A stretch of 64,000 nt of DNA from Saprospiraceae bacterium (GCA_016718205.1 JADKEB010000033.1:186001-250000), one strand, 5' to 3'; counted from the stretch's first letter, positions 27,770 to 39,445 are shown. The notes: generated by a model not told the origin, from the sequence alone. Made by a program: numbers and translations.

Positions 27770-28843
27770 AATAATAAATCTCCCCATGGCTCCGGATGAA
27801 GTGATGGCCCACCCAATCCGCCCGCAGGTACGGCTCTCCACAGCAAGCAAAACACAAAGGCCAACGCACTTGCTGTGGTGTGGTGGTGCAGTCTGTTAAA
27901 AACAGCCAGGAGCTAAGTTACATAATGTGGCCTTATAGGAGATTTTACCTACCCTTATGCGAGCCTGCCTGCCGAACACAAGGCAACGCAGTGGCAGGCA
28001 GGCATCCAAACCCAAAAAATTCCTATAAGGACATTATGTAAAATAGCCACCACCACAAGGACAAAAACGCCAGGAGGCACCCCTTTCCTGTCTTTTATTG
28101 TATAAGCCGTACCTTTAATCTCAACGACCCACCCTGAAAAATGGTATCCTTCGCCAAGGGAAAATTTAAAGCAGTCACCAATAATAAAAACTAACGCCCT
28201 ACGGTTGTTTACTCATTTTTTACCATTAATGCCCGATAGCCAACTACTAAAGAAAAGCTTCATCCAAAGGGCATCAATGCTAAAAAATCGAGTCGATATG
28301 ACAATATGCCATGTGCTCGATTTTTAAGGGTGAAGGCGGGTCATGAGCGTTGGATTTAGTGGGCCTTCACCCTTAAAAATGAGCAGCCAACCAGAGGGCG
28401 GCAGTTCCTTGGTGGAAGACTGAAGCTTTTATTTATATCTATCTAAAAACTGGGTGGGGCGTTTGGCGCAGTGGCTATTTAGCATAATGTGGATATGGGT
28501 GTGTTACGCCCGTGGCAACCATATCAGCACATTATGTTAAGTAGCTCTTCCGCTGATTTTTTCTGGCGTAAACAGTACGAAGCGGGCCTTTAGGGGTACT
28601 GTGTCTTTTTGCTCTGTATGTATGAGCGTTGGCCGAGGCTCTTTGCTACCGCAAGAGGAACTTGTGGAACGAGGATAGCAATGTGCCTTTTGAGTGTTGG
28701 CTTACATACAGCGCAAAAAGTATGACAGAAAAATCAGCGGACACTGCATGAGCGTTGGCTGGGTGGGCTATCAAGTATTGTCCCGATGTAGAGCCTTTGC
28801 GTTTGGGTGATCGGGACGCCGCTTTATATCCTGCTGCTAATCA
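27770..28843 (+). ncRNA. Conserved structured non-coding region N, copy 3
   Basis: Same order of hairpins as N2. The stem at about 28315-28337/28360-28384 reads AAGGGTGAAGG/CCTTCACCCTT where N2 has AGGAGTGAAGG/CCTTTACTCCT, so both arms changed together. The inner part of the long stem is different too (CTTTTTGCTCTGTATGTA pairing with TACATACAGCGCAAAAAG). Similarity to the other copies stops at GCTGCTAATCAATGA (28843); the usual leader and AGGTTTAT end are replaced by a different tail. Confidence 0.7.
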
Positions 28844-29183
28844 ATGATTTAAAAGTACCCTAAATTACTCAGCCAATTAATGAAAAATAACATAAATCTG
28901 CCTATCGTACCTTTGCAAATAGTAACAATTAGCAACTAATCGAAATTGCTGTACTATTGATCTTTGCGTATTAAAATTAAAATAATTAAAGAATGAATGA
29001 AATCATTGCAACTATTATGCCTGTAGTCATAAAACTCTTATATGATGAATATGTGAGAAGGGAAAATCTGAAGAATGAGAAAAAAGAAGTGCAATAGTTT
29101 TCTTTTTTCAATTGAAAAGAAAAAGGGGTACTATAAATCTTATAAAAAACGTTACTTTTACGGTGTAAACGTTTTTTATCGAT
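28844..29183 (+). other. Variable tail of N3 with a promoter box
   Basis: Sequence not shared with N1, N2 or N4. It contains a -7-like TACCTTTG at 28908-28915, a 34-residue micro-ORF, a palindrome TTTCTTTTTTCAATTGAAAAG near 29099, and AAACGTTACTTTTACGGTGT near 29147. It ends where RHS core coding begins again. Confidence 0.5.
28993..29097 (+). CDS. Micro-ORF of 34 residues in the N3 tail
   Basis: ATG to TAG with a hydrophobic first half (EIIATIMPVVIKLLYDEYV) and a charged tail (RRENLKNEKKEVQ), 78 bp after the TACCTTTG box. The size and pattern resemble a small membrane-associated peptide. A different micro-ORF sits at the same place in N5. No family is recognised; coding status is uncertain. 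Confidence 0.4.
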   Translation: MNEIIATIMPVVIKLLYDEYVRRENLKNEKKEVQ

Positions 29184-29996
29184 GTGTATATCAGCCTTCC
29201 AGCAACTTTGATAGTTACTACAAAAAGTAGTGAAAGGCTATTTGATTATGGCGCGAGAATGATGGATCCTATTCTTGGTAGGTTTATCAATGTCGATCCG
29301 TTGGCGGATCATCCAAACCAAGTAGATAAGTCTCCTTATGCCTATGCATGGAACAATCCAATAAAGTATGATGACCCTGACGGAAGGTGTCCTCAATGTC
29401 TGACTGGTTTTGCGATAGGCTTTTTATTAGATGTGGCAACTCAAGTTGTTTTAGAAGGGAAATCTTTAAAAGATGTGAATTATAAGACTGCAGCGGTGTC
29501 AGGTGTTGCAGGAGCATTAAGTGGTGGTTTGTCAAGTTTCGCTAAGTTAGGAAAGGTAGGTCAAGTCGCTGCTGGGGCTGTAATTGATGCTGGAGAATCA
29601 ACTTCAAAACAGCTTATAACAGATGGTAAAATAGATGGAATACAATTGGCATCTGATGTTTTGATGGGTGGAGTTGGAAGTCAAGCTAAAGCCGTTGACA
29701 ATGGAAGTATGAAAGTTAAAGAGAAGGCTCTAGATCGAGCAGAGAGAATAGCCGCTGGTGATCCTGCCAGCTCAGGTAGAGCTGCAAACGTTACTAATGC
29801 TAAAAGCAGTTTAGCATTAGCAAAGAATTCAAATACCGCTGTGGGAACACAAGCAGGAAATACTCTTCAAGAAGGCTCCAATAAAGTTAGATCATTGTTT
29901 CAAGTTTCAGGTAGTAGCGTTGTTGTTAAACCACAAATTCAAATAACACAAGATAATACCAGAGTAATTATTCCAATCGTAAATAGATTAAATTAA
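29184..29996 (+). CDS. RHS tip B, copy 2, with part of the RHS core end
   Basis: Frame from GTG 29184 (start uncertain). From 29240 it encodes the RHS core end FDYGARMMDPILGRFINVDPL and then the same tip B as 19558-20274. In contrast to copy 1, here the junction sequence AGGTTTAT (29280-29287) is still attached to its RHS core side, showing what the tip looked like when joined to a core. The nucleotide sequence of the tip is identical or nearly identical to copy 1, so the duplication is recent. Confidence 0.7.
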   Translation: MYISLPATLIVTTKSSERLFDYGARMMDPILGRFINVDPLADHPNQVDKSPYAYAWNNPIKYDDPDGRCPQCLTGFAIGFLLDVATQVVLEGKSLKDVNYKTAAVSGVAGALSGGLSSFAKLGKVGQVAAGAVIDAGESTSKQLITDGKIDGIQLASDVLMGGVGSQAKAVDNGSMKVKEKALDRAERIAAGDPASSGRAANVTNAKSSLALAKNSNTAVGTQAGNTLQEGSNKVRSLFQVSGSSVVVKPQIQITQDNTRVIIPIVNRLN

Positions 29997-30005
29997 TTAA
30001 AACAG

Positions 30006-30384
30006 ATGAGCAGAATGACATATTTTGTGCTGTTTATACTTTTTGTATATTTTCAATTAAATTTTTGAAACATCATTGAGAGATTATACAATTATGACAA
30101 ATGGAGAAGAGAAAGTTGCATATGTATTAAGTAATGGAAATTGTGGTAGAAGTGGCGGGACTATCCAAGTCCTCTGTGAAGACAAAGCCTATAGTTTAAA
30201 TATAGGAATAAATGAATGTATTAGCGGGAAATATAAAATCGGAAATGAAATTAGAGTTTTATACGGTATCCAGTACGATTATATTCTTTTGCCACAAGAA
30301 AATGTGATCGTGGGATTATATATGAGTTTGGCTTTTTTTTTCTTACCATTATATTGTTTGTATAAGTTAATAAAAAATAACTAA
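30006..30384 (+). CDS. Putative membrane immunity protein for tip B (copy 2, N-terminal frameshift)
   Basis: Second copy of the gene at 20284. T runs near 30050-30066 are shorter (TATTTTCAA against TATTTTTCAA), which moves the first helix into another frame; from 30076 on the frame is good and shows the complete C-terminus with the second helix GLYMSLAFFFLPLYCLYKLI. Together the two copies define a protein of about 125 residues with helices at both ends. Confidence 0.6.
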
Positions 30385-30438
30385 ATATATAAAGTTGAAA
30401 CGAACTAAAGACAAAGCCTCTGACAATTCAGGGGCTTG

Positions 30439-30769
30439 TTATTTTATCAAACTATAAACCTTATCGGAAACCGATTTGAGAAAAGTGGGATTGACAGAAG
30501 TAATTTTGGAGAGAATCAAGCTTTTGTGAATGGTAAATATTTTATGCGATCTAATGTAGCTTGCAAGTGGCAAAGGTTGTAAACAATCTGTATCTTCAAT
30601 AGCAATGGAAAGTCCATCATTGTTGAGATTGGACGTAATTTGAATTATCAAATAATCACCTGTTTTATTTACATCTTCGTTAGAAATAATTAGGACAGGA
30701 CGTTTTTTAAACTCCGAGCCATCGGTAAAAAGGAAATTTCACCACTACAATATCAGCTTGTTTATACAT
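30439..30769 (-). pseudogene. PemK/MazF-family toxin (copy 2, frameshifted)
   Basis: Same as 20720-21049 except for one extra A (GGTAAAAAGG) near 30730, which breaks the frame after about residue 14. The change is a homopolymer length difference, so it may be a consensus error. Confidence 0.75.
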
Positions 30770-30772
30770 AGA

Positions 30773-30997
30773 TTATAAAATTTTATCCCAGCGATTATCT
30801 GCGGTAGAAAGCCAGTCTTTGGCCAATGATTTTTCACTTACAGAAAGATTAGAAAAGTCATTTTCGTCCTCAGGATCATAATCTAATTGATGGCTTAACT
30901 CTTCGTTTTTAATAGATTTTAGTGTTTGTTCCATTACAAAAAACCTTTTAGCTAAGGGTAGTCGTTTAATTTCTTGAACTATTGTTTTTACTTCCAT
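30773..30997 (-). CDS. Antitoxin of the PemK/MazF pair (copy 2)
   Basis: 74 residues, identical to 21053-21277. Intact even though its toxin is frameshifted in this copy. Confidence 0.75.
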   Translation of the reverse strand: MEVKTIVQEIKRLPLAKRFFVMEQTLKSIKNEELSHQLDYDPEDENDFSNLSVSEKSLAKDWLSTADNRWDKIL

Positions 30998-31008
30998 TAT
31001 ATTAATTT

Positions 31009-31370
31009 TTAAAGTAACAAGGCATTAGAAAGTGTTTGTCTTAATTTTTGTTTTGTAGCTAGTCCATCAATAATCGAGTAAATGCCTTTTTTCTCGTCTT
31101 CATCTAAGTTCTCCAAAATCGCTACCTTTTCCATAAGTGATTTATCTATAGAATGAATATCTAATACTTGTTCTCCATTGCTAAATAACTCAGCGAGAGT
31201 ACAACCCATTGCTTTAGCAATCTTCTCAATGGTTGAATAAGAAGGGTCTGTTTTATCATTTTCAATACGGCTAAACTGTGCCTTTTCGATGTCAGCACTC
31301 AAAACAACCTCTTTTTGAGATAGTCCTTTAGCAAGCCTTACTTTTTTTTAATCTGTTCGCCTAAGCCCAT
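31009..31370 (-). CDS. XRE-family repressor of element E3 (N-terminal frameshift)
   Basis: Homologue of the E2 repressor. It keeps the native C-terminus (GLATKQKLRQTLSNALLL) because no IS is inserted here, so it shows the empty site for the IS630 element. The T run at 31342-31349 is two bases longer than in E2, which breaks the frame between MGLGEQ and the helix-turn-helix. Confidence 0.7.
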
Positions 31371-31512
31371 TTTGATATGTTTTAAAGCAACAAAATTACA
31401 AATTAAAACAATAAATACAAAAATGATAAAAATATAGTTGCTTTATAATATAACTTATGTATTTTTGTGTTGTTGTATTATAAGACAAATAATTTTAAAA
31501 ATATTTTTCATC

Positions 31513-34138
31513 ATGGAGATAACAGAAATAAAAACCCTTCTGACCTTAGCCCAAGTACTGCATTACTACCACCTGAAACCAGATAAAAACCTAAGATTGT
31601 GCTGCCCATGGCACGACGACAAAACCCCAAGCCTTCAAATCTACCCATCTACCAATACCTGGACATGCTTCTCCAGCAAGTGCAAGGCAGGCAGTGGCGA
31701 TGCCACCGACATGATCATGAAGATGGAGCGATGTACCAAACACGAAGCATTGATAAAAGCGACAGAAATGGTAGGCGGAAAAGTCTCAAAACCTAAAGAC
31801 GAAATAACAAGACAAGCCATCCTGCTCAAATACTACCAGGGATCACTGAGCAGCATCAGCCACAGCGTCCACGGCAAAGCCTATGCGACCAAAAGAAACA
31901 TAGACTACAACAAATTAGGCATAGGCTACTGTAGTTATGAAATAGGCAAAACATGGAGTACCGACCTTCAGGTAGGTATGGAAAAATTAGGACTATTGAA
32001 GATCAGAAACTGCCTGATCTTCGCCACGAGGACGAAAGAAAACCAAATCGCCAGTATCTACGGTAGGTGTATCAATCCCAATCCCAACATAAGACATTTT
32101 TACCTGTTAGGTGGCTTCAAAGGTCTGTACCCGGGCTATCCCAAGCCTGATACCAAGACCATCATTCTGGTAGAAAGCATCATCGACGCAGCGACGATCA
32201 AACAATATCTGCCCGAACTTGGTCAGACAGGTACAACATACGAAGTACTCGCCTTGTACGGCACCAATGGTTTTACACCAGAGCATGAGGAAGCGATCAA
32301 GTCACTGCCCGATCTGGAAGAAATCATCCTGTTTTTTGATGGTGACGAAGCAGGGAGAGCTGCCGTGATGAAATACAAAGAAAGTTTACCACAGATCAAA
32401 CCCGGCATCAAAATAAGCCATGTGGAGACACCCGATGACGAAGACCCTAACAGCCTGACGATCAGCCACAGCCCGGAGATATTGGATCATCTGATAAAGC
32501 AAAGAAGCATAGAGCAGAGGAGCATGGATGGCATGGAGCAGAGGAGCATAGATGGCATAGGACATAGTGCGGAGCCATCCATGCCACCCATGCAATCCAT
32601 GCTAAACACCGACAACCCGGAACTGCTGATCTACGAAACCGAAAAACTCTACATCACCATCCTGGGCGGCATCAAAATCACAGGCTTAGACAGGATGAGA
32701 GTGACGTTAAAAATAGAACTAAAACAATACAGTTCCAGCCTGCCGATCAGGCACAGCTTCGACCTGTACCATACCAAACAAGTAGAGCAACTCACCGAAA
32801 AGATGGCGGGACAAGTGAGCAGCTCCACTACAGAAGCCGAGCGCACGATCAGCGAACTCACCACCAAACTGGAGCAATACCGACAAGAAAAACTCGAACA
32901 CCTGAAACCCAAAAAAGAAGAAAAGCGACAACTCACTGAGCAGGAAAAGAAAGCCGCAATACAGTATCTGAAAGACCCAAAACTCATGACCCATACCCTT
33001 GCCGACATTGTACAATCGGGCATCGTAGGGGAGACCCAAAACGCACTGATCGCCTACCTGGCCTATACGTCCAGGAAACGAGAAAAACCCTTGCACATTA
33101 TATGCCTGGGCGCATCAGGCACAGGAAAAACCTATCTGCAGGAGAAGATCAGCGAACTCATCCCGGAAGAAGAAAAGATCGAAATCACAACCTCAGCGAC
33201 AATGCCCTGTACTATTTTGGCCGGGAGGAACTCAAACATAAACTCATCCTGATCGAAGACCTGGACGGTGCAGAAAACGTACTGTACCCACTGCGAGAAC
33301 TACAAAGCAAACGCAAGATCAGCAAAACCGTCACACTCAAAGACAACAAAGGCAATCTGAAAACCATCACACTCGAAGTAGAAGGTCCGGTATGCGTCAG
33401 CGGCTGCACGACAAGAGAAAGAGTCTATGACGACAATGCCAATAGATCGATTTTACTGTACATCGATGATAGTCCGGAACAAGACAAAAAGATCATGGAA
33501 TACCAACAAAAAGCATCAGCAGGACAAATCAATACAGGCGGAGAAGCGACCATCAGAGAGCAATTAAAGAATGTTCAAAGGCTCTTACAACCCATAAAAG
33601 TAATCAATCCGTATGCCGAAATCATCGATCTGCCGCAGGAGGTATTTAAGCCAAGAAGGACGCTTATGTTACTCCTCAGCTTCATCGAAACCGTCACTTT
33701 TTACCACCAGCATCAACGGCAAATCCAATATAACCAGGACACCAAAGAACCGTACATCGAGACGACAAAAGAAGATATAGAAATCGCCTTCAGATTGATG
33801 AAACACGTATTATTTAGTAAGAGTGATGAGCTGAGCAAGGCAACGAGAAACTTTTGGAACGCCTGAAAAGATAAGACAGGCGCAGACAAAACTTTTATGC
33901 TGGAACGCTGCGGAAAGCAATGAGAATGAGCCCCAGCACTATGAAAAGACACATGATAGATTTAGTAAGGAATGGGTATATCCACATCAAAGGCGGCAGT
34001 AAATACAAGGGCTTTGAGTATGAAATCAAAGACTATGAAGAATACCAAAAATTAAAGTCCAATATTGATGGAAAACTCAATGATATCTTGGCAAAAATAA
34101 AGATGAGTGTCCCAGTGGCCCAAGAGTGGCCCAGGTAG
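31513..34138 (+). CDS. Fused primase - AAA+ ATPase of E3 (frameshifts)
   Basis: Type II primase-ATPase like 23183-25874, with the same domains and a shortened EQRSMDG linker. Breaks relative to E2: one C missing near 33192 (ACAACCTCAG) and one T missing near 33853 (AACTTTTGG), plus changes near 33875-33895. The ATPase part reads on in 33102-33866 and 33920-34138. Protein differences from E2 are spread through the gene (about the level expected of diverged alleles), so this is not a simple assembly duplicate. Confidence 0.75.
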
Positions 34139-34244
34139 AAAAGTGAGCCACTACAAAGTCAAGACAATCAATGACCTAGTAAATCCCATTTTCCCACGAA
34201 AGTGCGAGTGGAGCATATTTTTTTAATAAAAAACACATAACAAA

Positions 34245-35146
34245 ATGAAGCAAAAAGAACGATATGTCGAAGGATTTACCACCTGGTTACAAGTATTGAA
34301 CTATAACAAAACCAGTATCCAAACCTATCCAATAAACATAGAAAGACTACTCAGTTACATGACAGAAAACGAAGTCCCAAACATCGAATCCATCACAGGA
34401 GCAAGGGTAAAAAACTATTTTGAATATTTAAGTACACTACCGTCCCGGACAGGCCAAGCCTATAAATTAGGGACATTGAGAGTACATCTTACAACCGCGA
34501 AACTCTTTGCCAAATACCTCAGAGAGACAGGACAGGGACAAATAGAAGTACCGGTACAATATTGCGGTAAGACTGATTACAAGCCTGCCATCCTGACTGA
34601 ATCAGAGATTAAAACCTTGTATGAGAGTATAGATGACAATTTATTGGGCATCAGAGATAGAGCGATATTAGCAGTGTATTATGGCTGTGGAGTGAGAAGA
34701 AATGAAGGGGCAAATATCAGGATCAAAGACATCTTACCGGACAGGAATTTAGTCTATATCACAGCAGGTAAAAACTACAAGGAGAGATACATCCCGATGG
34801 TAGGCCAGGTCAAAAAAGACATCATCGAATACCTGACGATTGCCCGTCCATCGCTGCTGAATAAGGAAAAACACGAATATTTTTTTGTATCCTATACAGG
34901 CCATAAGATGCCCCATCAAAGTATCTATGAAAGAGTCAAAATCCTGCTCAAAAAAGCACAGATAGACAAGCCAGTAGGCTTGCATGGCTTGCGCCACAGC
35001 ATCGCTACCCATCTGCTGCATCAGGGCATGAAACTCACCGATATAGCCAGGTTTTTGGGACATGCCACCTAGAGAGTACACAGATATATACCCATATCGA
35101 AGCCGACACCAACAAAGACAATAACAGCAAACAAGATAAAAAATGA
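34245..35146 (+). CDS. Tyrosine recombinase 1 of E3
   Basis: About 300 residues, close to residues 1-300 of the E2 protein, with YYGCGVRRNEGANI and GLHGLRHSIATHL. The frame breaks at 35070 (CACCTAGAG against CACCTTAGAG in E2), just before the motif with the nucleophile Tyr. The corrected frame ends in KK and TGA at 35144-35146, overlapping the start codon of recombinase 2. Confidence 0.8.
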
Positions 35147-36083
35147 GAAAACCCAAGTATACATTTAGTGCTGAAATCCACCAGGAACTCAGCAAGCTAG
35201 AAAACCATCTGCAGGAAAAAAAGTATAATGTACACACCATCAGGCAGTATAAAAACTGTACAGGAATCTATCTGCAATGGCTGAATGAAACAAAACAGGA
35301 GCCTGCAGAAGTCACCTATAAAACAGTAATAGCGTTTATAGAAGAAATCCGGCAAACATATAGCCTCAACCATTACAAAAGATCATCGTAGCGATCAAAC
35401 ATTATCATGACAGCCTGGGTGAAGCCATCAATCCAGTATCCGGAATATATATCAAAGGTCAAAGAAGAGCCATCATCAATGACATCATAGACTACCGTCA
35501 ACTCAAAGCATGTTATGACCATTTTGAAGTATTGGACGACCGTGACAAACGAAATAAACTTATACTCAGTCTTATGATCTATCAAGCTGTAACGACTGAA
35601 GAACTAAGCATCCTGGAGCCCGGACATATACGACTCAAAGAAGGTAAAATCTATATCCCGGCACATGACAAAATCAACAGCAGAACATTGGATCTGGACG
35701 CATCGCAGATGCTGGGACTCCAGGAATATCTGCTGATCATACGGCCGAGAATGCTTACCCACACGACATTGCATAGAGGAGGACGAAAACCAGCAGCAAT
35801 CGATCCTACCATCACAGAAAAATTGTTTTTTAGTGAACGGGGATCAAGCCGTATCAAACCCAGCTTATACCATATCTTCAAAAAAATAAAGAAACACTAC
35901 CCTAAAATCGGATCGGGAATGATCATCCGCCACACCGTCATTGCCGAATGGCTCAAGACGATAGACATCAGAAAGGTACAATACATGGCAGGTCATCGCT
36001 ACGTAAGCAGCACCGAAAGATACAATGTGATGAACCTTCAGGAGTTGAAAGACAGCCTCAATAAATACCATCCCTTGAAATGA
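35143..36083 (+). CDS. Tyrosine recombinase 2 of E3, degenerate active site
   Basis: Starts with ATGA overlapping the stop of recombinase 1. It has a SAM-like N-domain, then YQAVTTEELSIL (no first Arg), GMIIRHTVIAEWL and AGHRYVSSTERY. One A is missing near 35382 (TACAAAAGATC), so the frame changes between residues 80 and 130; the rest to TGA 36081-36083 is intact. Partner role as in E1. Confidence 0.8.
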
Positions 36084-36091
36084 AATAATGT

Positions 36092-36122
36092 TTTGTGACA
36101 TCAACAAATGTAAATACCTTTG
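36092..36122 (+). promoter_or_regulatory. Promoter of the ORF6N gene
   Basis: TTTG 36092-36095, exactly 19 bp, TACCTTTG 36115-36122. The ATG is only 4 bp further on, so the transcript would be leaderless or nearly so. Confidence 0.75.
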
Positions 36123-36126
36123 CAAC

Positions 36127-36666
36127 ATGAACCATAATTTAGATATTAATCAAGCTGTGATTATCAGCAAAATATATGTCCTACGAGATCAGAAAGTGAT
36201 GTTGGACGAAGATTTAGCTGAGTTGTACGATGTAGAAACAAAACGACTCAATGAGCAGGTAAAAAGGAATATTGGCCGTTTTCCTGAAGACTTTATGTTT
36301 GAGTTGACCAAATCCGAATATGAAAACTTGAAGTCGCAAAATGCGACCACAAGATGGGGCGGAAGGCGGACGCCACCGTATGCATTTACAGAACATGGCG
36401 TTTTAATGCTGTCAAGTGTACTGAAAAGTGAGAAAGCAATAAGCGTCAATATCAGGATTATGAGAACATTTATTAGGATGCGAGAATTATTGCTTGCTCA
36501 CAAAGATCTGATTCTAAAAGTGGAAAAGATAGAGCAACAAATGGACGGGCAAGGCCATGAAATCAAAGTATTGTTTGAGTACATAAAAAGACTGATAGAA
36601 GATAAGGAAGAAACTGAAGCACAACAATCCAGGAAACAAATTGGGTTTAGAAAAGAAACCGAATAA
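36127..36666 (+). CDS. ORF6N-domain DNA-binding protein
   Basis: About 180 residues. The N-terminal ORF6N domain is clear (KIYVLRDQKVMLDEDLAELYDVETKRLNEQ, FPEDFMFELT, GGRRTPPYAFTEHGVLMLSSVLKS); a coiled-coil-like helix follows (LKVEKIEQQMDGQGHEIKVLFEYIKRLI). ORF6N/KilA-N-type proteins occur in phages and mobile elements as putative DNA-binding regulators. It has its own promoter and lies between recombinase 2 of E3 and N4, a place with no gene in the other elements, so it is extra cargo. ATG 36127 chosen because the domain starts shortly after it. Confidence 0.85.
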   Translation: MNHNLDINQAVIISKIYVLRDQKVMLDEDLAELYDVETKRLNEQVKRNIGRFPEDFMFELTKSEYENLKSQNATTRWGGRRTPPYAFTEHGVLMLSSVLKSEKAISVNIRIMRTFIRMRELLLAHKDLILKVEKIEQQMDGQGHEIKVLFEYIKRLIEDKEETEAQQSRKQIGFRKETE

Positions 36667-36669
36667 ACC

Positions 36670-37704
36670 ATAAATCTCCCCATGGCTCCGGATGAAGTGA
36701 AAGCCCACCCAATCCGCCCGCAGGTACGGCTCTCCACAGCAAGCAAAACACAAAGGCCAACGCACTTGCTGTGGTGTGGTGGTGCAGTCTGTTAAAAACA
36801 GCCAGGAGCTAAGTTACATAATGTGGCCTTATAGGAGATTTTACCTACCCCTTATGAGCCTGCCTGCCGAACACAAGGCAACGCAGTGGCAGGCAGGCAT
36901 CCAAAACCAAAAATTCCTATAAGCACATTATGTAAAATAGCCACCACCACAAGGACAAAAACGCCAGGAGGCACCCCTTTCCTGTCTTATTTTGTCCTGA
37001 GCCGTACCTTTAAACCCACGCTTCCCACCCGGAACGAGCGATCCTGAAAGGTGAAGTACGACAGTGCTTCAAGTGAGTGAACCGTGAAAACGGGTGGGCA
37101 GCAATGGGAGGAGAAAGCCATCATTTAACGACTATCTAAAAACTGGGTGGCGTTTGGCGCAGTGGCTATTTAGCATAATGTGGATATGGGTGTGTTACGC
37201 CCGTGGCAACCATATCAGCACATTATGTTAAGTAGCTCTTCCGCTGATTTTTCTGGCATGAGCGCAACGGTGGTGGTGGTTGGAGTGAAGCGCATTTTTG
37301 TTGTAGTGTTTTAGCGTTGGGTCAGGCTCTTTTATTTTTTTATTGCATTGGCTTGAGTAATGGTAAAAAATAAATGTGCCTGAATGGGTTAGGCAACACT
37401 ACCACAAAAATCATGACAGAAAAATCAGTGGACACTGCTTGAGCGTGGGCTGGGTGGGCTATCAAGTATTGTCCCGATGTAGAGCCTTTGCGTTTGGGTG
37501 ATCGGGACGCCGCTTTTATATCCTGCTGCTAATCAATTAGTCTTGATCTATTCTTTTTTTTTTCAATTGAAATAACTTTTTTCAAATGAAAAAAAAGTAC
37601 CTATCTTTGTTGCTGTAAGTGCAAAGGTATTTACATGTTCTTTGAGCCTTGGAAGTGTGTAAAGAAAAGTCAGTTTTGATCTGAAATATTGCGCAGAGGT
37701 TTAT
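36670..37704 (+). ncRNA. Conserved structured non-coding region N, copy 4 (internal deletion)
   Basis: Matches N2 from CTCCCCATGGCTCCGG to AGGTTTAT. About 250 bp containing the GTTGTTTACT and TGCTCGATTTTT hairpins are missing: GGGTGGGCAGCAATGG passes directly to GGAGGAGAAAGCC near 37105. A palindromic stem CCCACCCGGAACG/CGGGTGGGC is well formed here. Confidence 0.65.
37579..37609 (+). promoter_or_regulatory. Promoter at the end of N4
   Basis: TATCTTTG at 37602-37609 preceded by TTTTTTCAAATGAAAA, as in N1 and N2. It reads into the second copy of tip A. Confidence 0.5.
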
Positions 37705-38452
37705 AAGTGTTGATCCACTGGCACATGAACAACCTGACAAAACACCTTACCATTACACAAGCAACAATCCAATTAACAGAATAGATCCTGACGGTAGAAG
37801 AGATGGAGATATTTATAATTTGAATGGAGAACATATTGGAAATGATGGTATAGATGATCAAAAAGTATATTTATTAAATACATCCGAGAATAAAAAGTTA
37901 ACACAACAACAGTCACTTGAAATGACTACAAATCTTCAAAATAATTGTCCAGGCTCTTCTTGTGTAGGTAATTCAGAATTTAGTGAAGTTAATATTACGA
38001 ACGATGAGTTAAATTTAAGGTCTACATTAACGACTTTATCAAAAGCAGAAGCAGGAAGAAGTAATCCACCTTTGGAATACGATAGTTGGAATAATGGTGC
38101 CACAATTACGGATGACTCTAAGCATCCATAATTTAACCCAGCATCGGGTAGTTCAGCAGCAGGCTTTATCAAGCCATGGTTCATAGTTTTGTAGGTTCTG
38201 ACTTTACTCCACAGAGTCAAGACAAATTTGCTGTAAACTTAATGACGACTAAAAGTTACAAAGCTGCATTATCGGGAAATATGACGGATTTTAAGTCAGC
38301 TGCAAGTGGTAGGTGGACATCTCTAAAGCATTGACGGTGCAAATCTGCAATCTACATTTAATGCAAACAGAGCAAATGAATTAATTGGAGTTACAAGAAT
38401 TGCTACTCCTGTAGGTAGTGCAGTTGGGTTAAGGGGAACTCTGAAAATATGA
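37697..38452 (+). CDS. Displaced RHS tip A, muramidase-like toxin (copy 2, frameshifts)
   Basis: Second copy of 11649-12406. The A run missing in copy 1 is present here (ATCAAAAAGTATAT), so the frame is continuous from the RHS end motif through SKAEAGRSNPPLEYDS. It breaks at 38130 (TAATTT against GGAATT), 38165 (GGCTTTATC, one T fewer) and 38332 (CATTGACGG, bases missing). Combining both copies gives the full tip of about 250 residues. Confidence 0.6.
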
Positions 38453-39052
38453 AAATTATGATGACATATATAATTCTAATTTTAAGTATTTTTATTCGAT
38501 GTGGTGTAGAAAAGGGAACAAAACCACTTTTGCATACAGATAAAACAGAAGATATATCTATACAAGTCACAAATGCTAAATATAGTTTAGAATTGTTGAC
38601 AACGTACAAAAAGATACTTTAAATGTTGTTGATTGGGAAGAAGACAAATTTAGCAATCCTGTTATAGTCAAGCAAGTTCTCAAGTTTTACAATAACTTAC
38701 AATTGGTAAAAGAGCATGAATTGCCAATAAAGTATAAGCTACAAAAAGAATGTAAAAGGACAAACATTGAATGTTCCAGTTGTGCCAATAACAAATATTT
38801 GTTATCATAAAGGAATAAATGGTGATTATTTTATAATTGGTGGTTCTGATTTTTGTATGGGGAGTTTTGTGCCCTGAATTTACAGGAATATATCAAATGG
38901 ATGGAAGCCCAATATTTGAAGCTACATCCACGGAATCAAAAGATAAATTTAGAATCGATTTAGTAAAATTAATTGAGTCTACAGGTATACAAATAAATAA
39001 ACCTGATAAATGCATGTCTTTAATTAAAGATAGTAAGTTTTGGGATAAGTAA
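38449..39052 (+). CDS. Putative lipoprotein immunity protein for tip A (copy 2, frameshifts)
   Basis: Copy of 12403-13005 with the same lipoprotein signal. One A is lost near 38610, one A gained near 38745 and one G gained near 38860, so it is broken three times by homopolymer changes. The intact copy at 12403 defines the product. Confidence 0.6.
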
Positions 39053-39072
39053 ATAACTAGTCGGGAAGTCAT

Positions 39073-39111
39073 AGAAAAGCTCGCTTCTGTTTATTAGAAG
39101 TGGGCTTTTTT
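39073..39111. terminator. Bidirectional terminator before E4
   Basis: Same hairpin as 13027-13064 (AAAAGCTCGCTTCT / AGAAGTGGGCTTTTTT), between convergent genes. Confidence 0.75.
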
Positions 39112-39445
39112 ATTGATAAGCTACTTCCAGCCTTTGCATCTCTTACAAAAGTATCGATGATGGAAAACAGTGTTTTCCAGTACCATCATCAAGATTATGA
39201 ATTTCCTGCAATCGTTCTACTGTTTCTTTATCGTATTTACCAAATCGTTCTTTACCTAAAGGTAGTCAACCGAAATATCAAGGGCATCAGCGAGCTTGAT
39301 GGCCATCTCTATTGATGGAGAATTTTCCCCCACGTTCATATTTACCTATAATGTCTCTAGAAGCGTCCACCGCTTTAGCGAGATCGCTTTGAGACCAATT
39401 TTTTTGCTTACGCAACTCTGTTATTTTACTTCCAATGTCTAACAT
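39110..39445 (-). pseudogene. XRE-family repressor of element E4 (frameshifted)
   Basis: Reverse-strand copy of the E1 repressor. Single-base differences near 39178, 39259 and 39328 (TTTTCCAGT, CCTAAAGGT, TTCCCCCAC) break the frame. The palindromic operator CACTAAAGTTTAGTG is conserved upstream at 39450-39464. Confidence 0.7.

Noticed and set aside
39100..39315. Forward ORF after the tip-A immunity gene of E4
   Set aside because: It lies opposite the repressor and exists only because frameshifts opened that frame; E1 has none.
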